Assembly (NCBI GenBank): GCA_949752745.1
Contig: OX457025.1
Coordinates: 51,977,098 to 52,041,097 of the forward strand
DNA: 64,000 bases
Direction of reading: 5' to 3'
Source of the DNA: Protula sp. h YS-2021
Taxonomy: Eukaryota; Annelida; Polychaeta; Sabellida; Serpulidae
The position numbers and the translations under genes were made by a program. Below the pieces are notes generated by a model. The model was given only the letters and a program-made list of their open reading frames with translations, did not search any database and was not told where the DNA came from. Below are positions 34,055 through 43,548 of this stretch, piece by piece; position 1 is the stretch's first letter; each line of letters begins with the position of its first letter.

Positions 34055-34775
34055 AGAAGTTTGTTTTAAGTTTGTTTATAAAGTTTCAATGAGTTTCAAT
34101 TATGCAAATAACCAAAGTTGGTTTACAAATTTTGTTTACAAAGTTTGTTTATAAAGTTTGTTTACAAATTGTGTTTACAAAGTTTGTTTACAAAGTTTGT
34201 TTACAAAGTTTCAATGAGTTTCAATTATGCAAATAACCAAAGTTTGTTACAAATTTTGTTTACAAATTTTGTTTACAAAGTTTGTTTACAAAGTTTGTTT
34301 ACAAATTGTGTTTACAAAGTTTGTTTACAAAGTTTGTTTACAAATTGTGTTTACAAAGTTTGTTTACAAAGTTTGTTTACAAAGCTTGTCTACAAAGTTT
34401 CAATGAGTTTCAATTATGTAAATAACCAAAGTTTGTTTACAAATTTTGTTTACAAATTTTGTTTACAAAGTTTGTTTACAAAGTTTGTTTACAAATTTTC
34501 AATTATGTAAATAAGTCAAGTTTGTTTACAAAGTTTGTTTACAAATTTTGTTTATAAAGTTTGTTTACAAAGTTTGTTTACACAGTTTGTTTACAAAGTT
34601 TGTTTACAAAGTTTGTTTATAAAGTTTGTTTACAAAGTTTGTTTACAAATTTTATTTATAAAGTTTGTTTACACAGTTTGTTTACAAAGTTTGTTTACAA
34701 AGTTTCAATTATGCAAATAACTAAAGTTTGTTTACAAAGTTTGTTTACAAAGTTCACTTTTTATTTATAAAGTTT
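34055..34775 (-). repeat. 13-bp tandem array, right arm
   Basis: Mirror of the left array (unit GTTTACAAAGTTT on this strand) with the same higher-order spacers and slightly different length. Contains repeated TGTTTAC forkhead-type cores. Confidence 0.85.
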
Positions 34776-35040
34776 CAATAAACACTTACCGAAATAGTTG
34801 TCACTGGATGCCATCCCTGGATCTGATGTGATCCAATTGTAGTTCTACAACTTTTGCTCCCTTGCTCCACTTACTGATATGACTGTCACAATGATTATGA
34901 CGTCACAATCATCCGTTCCTATGCAGTGGTTCTCATAGAGGTCATGTAGTTTCTTAATTCTTTGTATGCAGTGGTTCTCATAGAGGTCATGTCGTTTCTT
35001 AATTCTTTGTGTGCAGTGAAACTGTCCTTTCTTATCTACT

Positions 35041-35046
35041 CATGTT
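35041..35046 (+). repeat. Target-site duplication of element P (right)
   Basis: CATGTT directly follows the terminal CTTATCTACT and matches 18,517-18,522. Confidence 0.9.
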
Positions 35047-35172
35047 GCATTCTGTTTCCAAATTTTTTTGCTTGGGTCTCTGGGTTGGGGGATTAGGGTA
35101 GTTGATCCGGCGGTCAGTTGGTCCCCGGAGGCGGGGTGGGGTGAGTGAGAGGGGCAGGGGGTCACATAACAG

Positions 35173-35394
35173 CTAAACGGATATTTGTTTACTCAAATAT
35201 GAGGAAAGAATTAGAAGAATTTTCACAGTGGAAGCTGAGTTACACTTCACATGTTTATCCGTTTCTTCATTTTTAAAGACTCGGACCTTCCTATCATATT
35301 TCTCACGATTGATAACTTTTGAGGTTTTTGAACTTACAAATTCTTTGATTTTTTCTTCACACTTTTCTTTAAATTTATCCATCGTAATAAACAA
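35173..35394 (-). pseudogene. Transposon-derived N-terminal fragment (integrase-like family)
   Basis: From an internal Met, the frame reads MDKFKEKCEEKIKEFVSSKT and then VINREKYDR. This resembles the N-terminal 'F-I-x-T-K-T-S-K-V-I-x-x-x-x-Y' block seen before integrase cores in KRBA2/Ginger-like transposon proteins. The similarity breaks off after about 45 residues, so it is a fragment or a single exon. The match is from memory of the pattern only. Confidence 0.35.
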
Positions 35395-35834
35395 CTGTAA
35401 AACTATAAAAATTTAGCTTAAATGTGAGATTAATATACAGGCATGCCTTGTGAGTAAATTTTGATTGACATTGAGATGCTCACCAAAAAGACAATTTTAT
35501 TGGTTGCTGGAATAATTCATGAGTAAATTTTGATTGGCATATATTTACTCCTCAAATATAATTTTATTGGATGGTTTAAAAAATAGATGTGGCATCATGC
35601 CTACCCAAATTTGAAGCAGATCTTGGGTAAACTGATGGATTATCCGATTAGCTGATAAAAAGGTTCTTCTTAAGAACCCCCGTACCTTACTTGCGCTCTC
35701 GGGATTAGTCTCAGGCAGCTTAGGTCGTTTTTGTGTTCACTAAGATCACTTTGATCCCACGATTGAACATGTGAGAAATGTTATTTCAATTTTATTTCAT
35801 GCCAAATAACTTAAAGTTGCAGTAAAGGGTAAAA

Positions 35835-35960
35835 AAACGGCGCAGCACAGTTTTGCATCCGGTCGCGAAATGGCGCAGCCATTTTACGACCAATATTGGT
35901 AACAAAACGGCGCAGTGCCGTTTTAAAACTGCCAAATTCGTAAAACGGCCCTGAACAACC
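35835..35960. repeat. Host repeat with CGGCGCA/TGCCGTTTT units
   Basis: Relative of 18,290-18,490, with units AACGGCGCAGCACAGTTTT and AAACGGCGCAGTGCCGTTTT. Confidence 0.45.
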
Positions 35961-36113
35961 CTATGGGATAACAGAGATTATGCGTAGCCGGTGATAGGGC
36001 TGGCGCAATGAAGTCATTGCATTAATTAAGCATCGCATCGCTGGTCGCACGCTTCTTCGAGTCTAAACAGTGCGAGAGCGATCAAGGAATAGAACAAATT
36101 CTTATATTCAGTA

Positions 36114-36664
36114 TACCCAGCAAATATTAAGACGTCAGAATGACGTCGGGTCGACGTCGTGACCCGATGTTTCCGACGTCGGACTGACGTGCCGGTTTTG
36201 GTTGTATATGAAATGGAACCGGCGTCGGGTTTTCAACGTCAGAATGACGTCGGGTTCCGACCTAAATCCGACGTCGGAATTAAGTCGGTTTTAGGTTGTA
36301 TATGAAATTGGAACCGACGTCGGATTCCGACCTGAAACTGACTAGAGTTATATAATTAATAGATAATTAATTATTTAACTGCTGTTGTGAAATACATACG
36401 AAAGCATTTTCCATGTAAATTTTTACAATCTATGAAGAAAAATACCGACGCGCCATCAAAATTCTAAAATTTTCATGTAAAAACTACGTTTTTTCTTCCT
36501 CTTTTTCAAAATGACTTCCATTTCCGATGAGCGTTTTGGTCGTTTTTGCAACGTCGGAATAAAGTCGGGTTTTAGGGTAATAGGTCAGAATATGGTTGTG
36601 AAGTCGCCGCGACCAAAATACAACCTTTTTTCAACCAAAAAAGACGTCGGTTGTTTGCTGGGTA
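36114..36664. mobile_element. MITE with TACCCAGCAAA termini and GACGTCGG repeats
   Basis: Inverted ends TACCCAGCAAA (36,114) and TTTGCTGGGTA (ending 36,664). The interior has many GACGTCGG motifs and a duplicated TTTTGGTTGTATATGAAAT block. Non-coding. The CCCAGCAAA end is common among invertebrate MITEs. A TA next to each end may be the target duplication. Confidence 0.6.
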
Positions 36665-37897
36665 TTTGTGTGTCTATCGTTACCCCGAAGAAGGGTAAAC
36701 AATCTGTTGGTGAAATATATTTCTTCTAACTAATTGAGAAGTCTAAGGAGATCAGTGCATGCATTAGGTAATTCATTGTAAGATGAACATCTAATTCATT
36801 TTCGTCCGTGATATAAAACAATTAAATTACAACTTTAATACCCATTTTTGACAAAGAACGACACAATGATACCATGTGTGATACGATGAAATATGCCAAC
36901 AGAGAAGCTGGTTGTGCATGGCAATGTAGTATCAAGTACGTCAGTCATCCTTATCTTGTCGACAGTCCACTAATGGGAACTAGTCCACACGCGCTGGCCA
37001 AGTCTACTTTCGTCATAAATAATGCTTATCTGTCGTTTTTACTATAGTGTCTACGGAAGTGAATAAATCGTTCTTGGAAACAGTCGTGAATCAGGAGGAA
37101 GTCGCTATTTTCCTTCGGAATCGTCGAAAGAAGCAAAATAAACACGGGTTTTTCATGCACAATACTCTAGCGGCCTAGATATAACTCGTGGAGGCTGTCA
37201 ATCAACTTTATCCCTGTAAGATTGCTCAACGCTTTCTGCAAATATTGGGAAAATTTGCAACTCGGGTGGGGGCACCTTTTCCTTGACGTTCTCTACCCGA
37301 AGGGTCCTTGCTGTATTGCTTCTGTTTAAAGGGCGCATTACGGTGAGAGATTGAACACAGCCCCAACAGATATATATCGTCATCACCCTATTGAAGATGG
37401 CTGCATTGACCTTCCGGTGTACTCATAGTTATACCGAAACGTTCGGGAACGTCATGTTCGTAGTTATCGGCAAACTTAATTGCTTCAAGTTGTACCTGCC
37501 CTTGTCTTTTAGCTCACCGCCTTCGCCGGTTTTCGAGGGCTCGCCTCAGATGCGTGCATGGCCTTTTACACAGTGGTGGAGTTTTTTCCTACCGATTGCG
37601 ATGAACATTGTTTTCCCATTGCTGTAGTTTGAAAGTATTGATTCTTCTCTGAGCTCCAAGAGAGGAACCACAAGAAATCGCACTTTAATTTTACCTCCGG
37701 TGCGTCCAGTAAGCCACCTGCTTTATCCTTCAGAGACTGAAGCAAGTTTGCCAAGGTTTCTTCGTCTGGGAGTGGGAAGATATCCATTGTAACCAGTTGT
37801 GTGTCCAACAAAAATGGTGCCTGAGGTATTCACTATACCGTTAACCGAATTATTTGTTGCAGAATTATTATCTTAAGGCTGCGTCGTCGGGTACAGG
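36665..37897. other. Intergenic spacer between P and E2, no gene recognised
   Basis: Mixed-composition sequence with short open frames (37,198-37,386; 37,391-37,627; 37,566-37,811) lacking recognisable motifs. It could hold exons of a host gene, but nothing supports that directly. Confidence 0.4.
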
Positions 37898-37903
37898 GCT
37901 TTT
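37898..37903 (+). repeat. Target-site duplication of E2 (left)
   Basis: GCTTTT immediately before the element end AGTAGGATAAAAG. The same hexamer follows the other end at 57,396-57,401. Confidence 0.9.
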
Positions 37904-38210
37904 AGTAGGATAAAAGTGGGGCTCCGAAAACAGGAAGTGACGTCATAATGACGTCAGGAGGTGTTTTCGGAGCCCCATGGGGTTTCGAAAACAGTGACGT
38001 CATATTGACGTCATATTGACGTCATATGGACGTGTTATTGACATGATATGGAGATCATATGGAGATCATATGGAGATCATATGGAGGTCATATGAACGTC
38101 ATATGAACGTCATAATGACGTAATATGGAGAGTGGGCGGCCATTCAAACGGGCGGCCAAACGGGCGGCCATTCAAACGACCATTCAAACGGGCGGCCATT
38201 TTTTTAAGCA
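37904..38210. repeat. E2 left terminal inverted repeat (outer part)
   Basis: Matches 57,090-57,395 inverted. It contains five exact TGACGTCA sites (37,938; 37,949; 37,995; 38,006; 38,017), three of them in an 11-bp series. These grade into degenerate CATATGGAGAT and CATATGAACGT repeats and then GGGCGGCCATTCAAAC repeats. Confidence 0.9.
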
Positions 38211-38284
38211 TTTCCCACACTCTCATGCATACACATACATACTAACACCATGACACGATTAGCGCTTATTTCGTATTGGTGGGT

Positions 38285-38300
38285 GGCCCTTAGAAGGGCC
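38285..38300 (-). terminator. Histone-like 3' stem-loop after RING gene
   Basis: On the minus strand GGCCCTTCTAAGGGCC forms a 6-bp stem with a 4-base loop TCTA and is followed by ACCCACC, the same architecture as the metazoan histone-mRNA stem-loop. It starts about 22 bases after the stop codon of the RING gene. A purine-rich GAAATAAG lies about 12 bases further on. Confidence 0.6.
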
Positions 38301-38321
38301 GGCAGGTTTTTGCTGCCGGAC

Positions 38322-38873
38322 TTAGAAAAATTCGACGATGTCTTGGACTGGCCTGCTGCAGTGTGTGAGTTGCTGCCCATTGAAAAGAAAGTGATCGCCT
38401 CTCATGCCACAGGTGTAACATCTGACTGTGTAATAGTTGTTCAGGGCCAACAGCTGCGTCCAATAGGCTGCACAAATCAAGCAAAGCTGGTGACCACATT
38501 CTGCCAGTACCCGGTCTGGGGAGATCATGATGCCACATCCCGCGCAAATCTCCAGGTCCTGTTGGAGGAAGTATCTCCCCCAAGCCGGATACTCTTCTTC
38601 TTCAAGACGTGATGGAATGGTCTCCCCCAACATGGTTGTCCTGAAGAAAGCCCCGTCATAATCGCCAGCCTCGATGTCCCTGAGTCGCTTTCCAAGTGTG
38701 ACCCTTCTATTAAAAAAGACGGGCACGCATAGGACTGTTCCGTGAGCCGGGTCCGGCAGCAGCTGGAAGAAGTACACTCTTTCTGGCGGTGTCGGTGGCG
38801 GTGTGACAGGCAGGTGAAGTTCTCTGACTTCAGCAATGGTGCGAGCATCATGTAACGCGAAGAAGCACTCCAT
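38322..38873 (-). CDS. RING-finger protein
   Basis: The ATG at 38,873 (MECFFALHD) is preferred because the upstream in-frame ATG at 38,927 lies on the TATA-like box. The product is 183 residues. The C-terminal third is a RING-type zinc site: CAGC, then CGHQLCLIC, then CYTC. The N-terminal region has a Pro-rich stretch (LPVTPPPTPPERV) and no known domain. RING proteins usually act as ubiquitin ligases, and an effect on host defence is a guess. It ends QDIVEFF, similar to QDIVEFL in the gene at 53,388 in the opposite inverted repeat. Confidence 0.7.
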   Translation of the reverse strand: MECFFALHDARTIAEVRELHLPVTPPPTPPERVYFFQLLPDPAHGTVLCVPVFFNRRVTLGKRLRDIEAGDYDGAFFRTTMLGETIPSRLEEEEYPAWGRYFLQQDLEICAGCGIMISPDRVLAECGHQLCLICAAYWTQLLALNNYYTVRCYTCGMRGDHFLFNGQQLTHCSRPVQDIVEFF

Positions 38874-38910
38874 GTTGACGATAGCGATTTTGAGCCCAAA
38901 CTGAAATGAC

Positions 38911-38924
38911 CATGGGTTATATAC
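38911..38924 (-). promoter_or_regulatory. TATA-like box of RING gene
   Basis: GTATATAACC on the minus strand, about 45 bases before the chosen ATG. Confidence 0.45.
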
Positions 38925-38937
38925 CACCTCAAGTCAG

Positions 38938-39128
38938 GATCGGACCCCCCCCCCTCCCTGGCCAGCCAACCTGAAGTGAAGACCCCCCCCCCGCCCAGTC
39001 GACCTAAAGCAAGGACCCCCCCCGCCAGTCGACCTGAAGCAAGGACCCCCCCCCCCCCGCCCAGTCGACCTAAAGTAAGGACCCCCCCCTGGCCAGTCGA
39101 TCTGAAGCAAGGACCCCCCCCCCTGTTA
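38938..39128. repeat. C-tract minisatellite (left)
   Basis: About five units of 30-37 bp, each CAGTCGACCTGAAGCAAGGA plus a run of 7-14 C. The opposite strand could form G-quadruplexes. A related G-tract block lies in the right inverted repeat at 53,188-53,320. Confidence 0.8.
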
Positions 39129-39158
39129 AGCATATAATGCGAGGATGGCCGCTAGTAG

Positions 39159-39168
39159 TATATAAAGG
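39159..39168 (+). promoter_or_regulatory. TATA box of Cys-rich gene
   Basis: TATATAAAGG, 37-46 bases before the ATG at 39,205. Confidence 0.55.
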
Positions 39169-39204
39169 CGGGTTACAGCTACATTATCCAACACAAGCAG
39201 CAAG

Positions 39205-39567
39205 ATGTCGAAAAGTCGTAAAATCACAGTGATGCGAAACGGCAAGGCAGTGACGCTAACAACCGAATGTTATAAGTGTTGGGTGTGGATAGAGTATCCA
39301 GGACAACTACACAACTGCCCGGTACACAACAATGCACCACGACGGTACTGTTGTAAAACCTGCGGTGGTTTGTTATGGTACAAGTTTACTGCACGATTAC
39401 CTGGACCGGAGCCATGCACAGACTGCTGGTGGTGCGGTGCGACGCTGAAAAACTTTGGATATTATAATTTTCATCCTTTCAAGTGTTCCAGGAGACCTTT
39501 CACGATGGAACAATTTTACAGATATCAGTGTGATTGGTGTGATTGCGGAAATCCGACTTGTTGGTGA
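39205..39567 (+). CDS. Cysteine-rich putative zinc-binding protein
   Basis: 120 residues with a basic N-terminus (MSKSRKITVMRNGK) and many paired Cys/His: CYKCW, HNC-P-x-H, CCKTCGG, CTDCWWCG, FKC, CDWCDCGNPTC. It probably forms several zinc-ribbon-like knuckles. I do not recognise the family. It has its own TATA box and a histone-like stem-loop 3' signal, and is absent from element P. Confidence 0.75.
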   Translation: MSKSRKITVMRNGKAVTLTTECYKCWVWIEYPGQLHNCPVHNNAPRRYCCKTCGGLLWYKFTARLPGPEPCTDCWWCGATLKNFGYYNFHPFKCSRRPFTMEQFYRYQCDWCDCGNPTCW

Positions 39568-39591
39568 AGAGCCAACTCACTAACATCTTTC

Positions 39592-39607
39592 GGCCCTTCT
39601 AAGGGCC
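39592..39607 (+). terminator. Histone-like 3' stem-loop after Cys-rich gene
   Basis: GGCCCTTCTAAGGGCC, the same 16 bases as at 38,285 but in the opposite orientation, 25 bases after the stop codon. It is followed by ATCCTC and a purine-rich GTGAAATGAAAACG. No AATAAA lies close by. Confidence 0.6.
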
Positions 39608-39656
39608 ATCCTCTGCTGTGAAATGAAAACGCAAATTCTGTCTATGTATGAGTGTG

Positions 39657-39664
39657 TATAAAAG
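39657..39664 (+). promoter_or_regulatory. TATA box of E2 polymerase gene
   Basis: TATAAAAG, 71 bases before the ATG at 39,728, matching the arrangement in both arms of P. Confidence 0.6.
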
Positions 39665-39727
39665 GGGTATGTCTGAGATTACATTTCAGCATTTCAGTTT
39701 CAGCAGTTGACGGAACAACAACCAGCT

Positions 39728-42700
39728 ATGATGAAAAGTGAAGAGCATGGGAAAGGAGTAAAGAGACAAAGGATGGAAGAAGATGACATTTGGCCATACG
39801 GTCAAGTTCAGTGTATGGAATGCAATGTGAAATTTCCATCTATGGATACTTATGAGACACACACATGCAGTAAAGCTAAGATGAAAGGAGCAAAGAGACA
39901 AAAGATGGAAGAAGATGACATTTGGCCATACGGTCAAGTTCAGTGTATGGAATGCAATGTAAAATTTCCATCTATGGATACTTATGAGGCACATGCATGC
40001 ATACCAGCTGAGATGGACAATGTGTCTCATGAAGAACATGTTTCAAAGAAACAAAAGACAGGACAAGTAGGGAGAGGTAGACGGCTTAGTCTTGGTGAAA
40101 ACGCGCAGGAAAAACGGTTTGAATCTGAGGATGGATCAGATTTACTGCTTGAAATGCGACAGCAAGAGAACCGTATCAAGGCACATTTGTTGGAGACCTT
40201 AAACCATGGAATGAAATGGTACATTGTCGTGCATGCACGTTTCAAGAAACTGACAGCAAATGATGAAGGTGTTATTGTAGAACAAGTGGATAATGCATTT
40301 ATCAGCAGTCCAACATATGCAGCATACAATCCAGCAGATATTGAGCAGGACCTGCCAGAAGCCTATAAAGAATTATTTACCAAGTTTGACGAACATGAGC
40401 GACAAGGCTCTGGCTGGGTATTGGATAACATACTGTACATTGAAGTACATACAGCTACGTTGGTTCCTCTAGAAGCGAGTAGTTATATTCCACTACCGAA
40501 GAAAGTGAAGAAAACAGAAGGTGTGATAAACATTAAGAATGATGATAACAAGTGTTTCTTATGGTCAGTATTGGCTTACCTTCACCCTCATGGCAACAAC
40601 CCAAATCGCGTGAATCATTACAAACCGTTTGAGAAGGAACTAAAGGTAGAGGGTATGACATTTCCGACACCAATTACTGACATTCCAAAGTTTGAAAAGG
40701 AGAACGATGTAGCCATCAACGTGTTTGGATATGAACAAGATGTAGTTGTTCCAATACAACTTAGTCGAAACGTCAGTGTGAGAGAAATCAACTTACTTCT
40801 GATTAGCAATGACAAGACGAGGCATTACTGCCTCATCAAGAATTTTAGCAGACTTATGTCTTATCGATCAAAGCATAAGGGTACATATTTTTATTGTTTC
40901 AACTGTCTTCACGGGTTTGTACGACAAGATCTTTTAGATAAACATCGTGAAGTGTGTGACAAGAATGGAGCACAACGTTTATCATTTCCCAAGGAACCCT
41001 TCATCAAGTTCAAGAATGTGGCTAAACAGCAGCGAGCACCTTTTGTGATTTATGCCGACTTTGAATGTTTCACGCAAAAGCATGAAGAAGGAGACAAGTA
41101 TCAACATCATCGTCCAAACAGCTTTGCCCATGTGGTTGTGAGCCAGTACGACACACGTGCACCAGTTGTGTATCGAGGATACAATGCTGTGAAAGTCTTT
41201 TTAGACCATATGGTGAATGAACGTGATCGTATTGTACGTGGTTTAGAGCGGCCAAAGGAAATGGTGATGACTCGTGAAGACAAAGAGAATTTCAAGAACG
41301 CTGTTGATTGCTACATTTGTCATGAACCTCTAGGAGCAGATCGTGTGGGAGATCATGACCACATCAATGGCAAATATCGTGGAGCAGCACACAATGAATG
41401 CAACTTACAATTCCGACTTAGAAAAGATCAGCAAGGGGATAAAGATTCTTTTATCATTCCTGTGTTTTTCCACAATTTGCGAGGCTATGACAGTCACCTG
41501 ATCATGGAGGAAATTGGGAAATTCAAAGGTGAAACGATTACAGTCATTCCCAACACCATTGAGAAATATATTGCATTCACCATGAGCAATCTGAAATTTA
41601 CAGACAGCTTTCAGTTCATGACTACCTTTCTACAGAAGTTGGTATCCAACCTTGCAGCAGAAGGGAAAGATAACTTCTACAACATGACCTCTCACATTCA
41701 CGATAGTGACCAACAAGATTTGTTGTTGAGAAAGGGAGTGTACCCCTATGATTACGTGGACGAACCATCCAAGTTTGCGGAAACACAGCTACCAACAAAG
41801 GATAAGTTTTATAGTCAGCTTAGCGAAGAGGACATTAGCGATGAGGATTATGCGCATGCACAGAAGGTGTGGGATACATTCAACTGTACCACATTTGGTG
41901 AATACCACGACCTGTACCTGAAATCAGATGTGTTATTACTAGCTGACGTGTTTGAAAATTTTCGTCAAGTATGCCTCAACACGTATGAATTGGATTCATT
42001 TTGGAAGTGGATTTAGAATATCCAAATTCAATCCATGATCGTCATAATCACTATCCAGTGGCTCCAGAACGGAAATGTGTCAAAGTTGGAGAATTGTCAG
42101 AGCACAGTCAGAAGCTGCGGAAAGATCTAAACATGAAAGAGAAAACCAGTGAAAAGCTCATTCCTAACTTGTCCGACAAGAAGAAATATGTACTTCATTA
42201 CAGGAATTTACAACAGTACGTCTCACTGGGGTTGGAAGTCACTAAAGTTCATCGCGCCATCATGTTTGAACAGAGCAAATGGTTGGCAAAATACATTACC
42301 TTGAACACGGAAAAGAGAAAATTGGCCAAGAACCCATTTGAGAAAGACTTCTTCAAACTGATGAACAACTCGGTGTTTGGCAAAACCATGGAAAATGTGA
42401 GAAAGCGAATCAATGTTGAACTTGTTCACAAGGAAAAGCGGTTCAAGAAACTTGTAGCCAAACCTTCTTTCCACAAATTCAAAATTTTCAACGAAGATTT
42501 GACCGCGGTACATTTGCGCAAAGTGGATTTGCTTCTGGATAAACCCATTCAAGTTGGCTTTACCATTCTCGACCTCAGCAAAGTGCTTATGTTCAACTTT
42601 CATCACAACTACATCATGGTCAAGTATCCCAATGCCAAGTTGTTGTTCAGCGACACCGACAGTCTATGTTACGACATAGAAACGGAAGATATCTATAAGG

Positions 42701-43122
42701 ATATGCAGCAAGATGCTGACCTGTTCGACACAAGTGACTATCCGCCAGATCATTTCCTACATTCCAACGTGAACAAAAAAGTGCTTTGGAAAATGAAAGA
42801 TGAGACGGCAGGCGTCTCCATTGAAGAGTTTGTTGGACTCAGACCGAAAATGTACAGTTTATTGTGTGGTGGGAAAGAAAAACATACAGCTAAAGGCATC
42901 ACTCGAGCTTGTCAAAGACGTATTAAACATGCGCAATATAGAGACAGTTTGTTCAACCAAACTCAAACGATGGCTACAGGACACATTATTAGAAGTCATA
43001 GTCACCAGCTTTTATCGGAGAAGATTAGGAAGGTAGCCCTCTCCCCATATGACGACAAGCGATATGTGCTGAATGATGCCTATTCCACTTTAGCGCATGG
43101 ACATTACAAGGCTGTGGTATAA
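39728..43122 (+). pseudogene. polB: Protein-primed DNA polymerase B of E2 (340-bp deletion)
   Basis: The frame is open from the ATG at 39,728 through the exonuclease and endonuclease-VII-like parts, with a Lys codon where P has TAG. It breaks at about 41,994. Compared with P, 340 bp are missing between two ATTGGAT copies, which removes polymerase motif A (YLDANNLYGW) and shifts the frame. Downstream, motifs B and C are intact in another frame (to 43,122). The N-terminus has a 132-bp in-frame tandem duplication, giving two copies of the VQCMECNVKFPSMDTYE finger. Catalytically dead. Confidence 0.95.
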
Positions 43123-43125
43123 AAG
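43118..43125 (+). promoter_or_regulatory. TATA box of E2 PC4-like gene 1
   Basis: TATAAAAG overlapping the polymerase stop codon and 55-62 bases before the ATG at 43,180. Confidence 0.5.
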
Positions 43126-43179
43126 GGGGAGGTCCTCCAACGGAAGAGTTATTTGAGGTGTGAACATTGAAGTGTTAAC

Positions 43180-43536
43180 ATGGAACGTGAAAGTCGTAAG
43201 AGATCTGCAACTGATATGGATACTCTTGCAGATGCAGTTAAAGACTTAAAAGTGAAAAATCCTACCACTACCATCAAGAAATTGAAAGTGGAGACGGCAC
43301 CAACACCACAGTCGTGGGATGGAATGCTTTCTCTAGGAAATGGAAAGTATATCAAGATTATGAAACAAAGCAATGAAGGAGTGGTAAACATTCGCAAGTA
43401 CCTGAGAGATGAGGGGACTGGAAAAAACCGTCCAACGAAAAAGGGAATTTTGCTGACAATACCTGAATGGAAAATGCTGAAGAAGCAAGTGAAAGAAGTG
43501 GATAAAAGGCTTCGCAGACAAGAAGACAGCTCATAA
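43180..43536 (+). CDS. PC4-like protein 1 (E2)
   Basis: Intact 118 residues: a charged N-terminal tail, then a PC4/Sub1-type domain from about residue 45. Hallmarks are GNGKYIKIMKQ, VVNIRKYLRDEG, TKKGILLTIPEWKMLKK and a Lys/Arg-rich tail. PC4 proteins bind single-stranded DNA and act in transcription or replication. In Polintons with protein-primed strand-displacement replication, a single-strand-binding role is plausible but inferred. The only intact copy with the conserved Trp. Confidence 0.82.
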   Translation: MERESRKRSATDMDTLADAVKDLKVKNPTTTIKKLKVETAPTPQSWDGMLSLGNGKYIKIMKQSNEGVVNIRKYLRDEGTGKNRPTKKGILLTIPEWKMLKKQVKEVDKRLRRQEDSS

Positions 43537-43548
43537 CAAGGTAAAAAC

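Larger units (their letters stand above)
18523..35040. mobile_element. Palindromic defective Polinton (element P)
   Basis: A 16.5-kb insertion flanked by the 6-bp duplication CATGTT. Its entire length is one inverted repeat: left arm 18,523-26,801, right arm 26,802-35,040. Ends read AGTAGATAAG inward, close to AGTAGGATAA of E2. Each arm carries polymerase B, four small PC4-like genes, an adenain-like protease and a capsid-gene stub. Integrase, packaging ATPase, penton and other late genes are absent. Arms differ by scattered substitutions, single-base indels and repeat-length changes. A dimer-like, non-autonomous Polinton genome mobilised in trans fits best. A misassembly that lost a central unique region is the alternative. 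Confidence 0.85.
26802..35040 (-). repeat. Right arm of 8.2-kb palindrome
   Basis: Inverted copy of 18,523-26,801. It shares the polymerase TAG and the capsid deletion with the left arm but lacks the left arm's two frameshifts. It has its own changes, such as Trp to Gly in PC4-like protein 1. Confidence 0.9.

Noticed and set aside
34118..34770. Mirrored open frames in the right-arm array
   Set aside because: Same 13-bp repeat by-product.
18523..35040. Palindrome as a pure sequencing fold-back artefact
   Set aside because: The flanks outside the arms are unrelated, both junctions share CATGTT, and the arms differ by substitutions and indels. A lost central segment in assembly is not excluded and is kept as the main alternative.
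38525..39133. 202-codon minus-strand Gly-rich frame
   Set aside because: Runs through the poly-C minisatellite and overlaps the RING gene in another frame. No domain.
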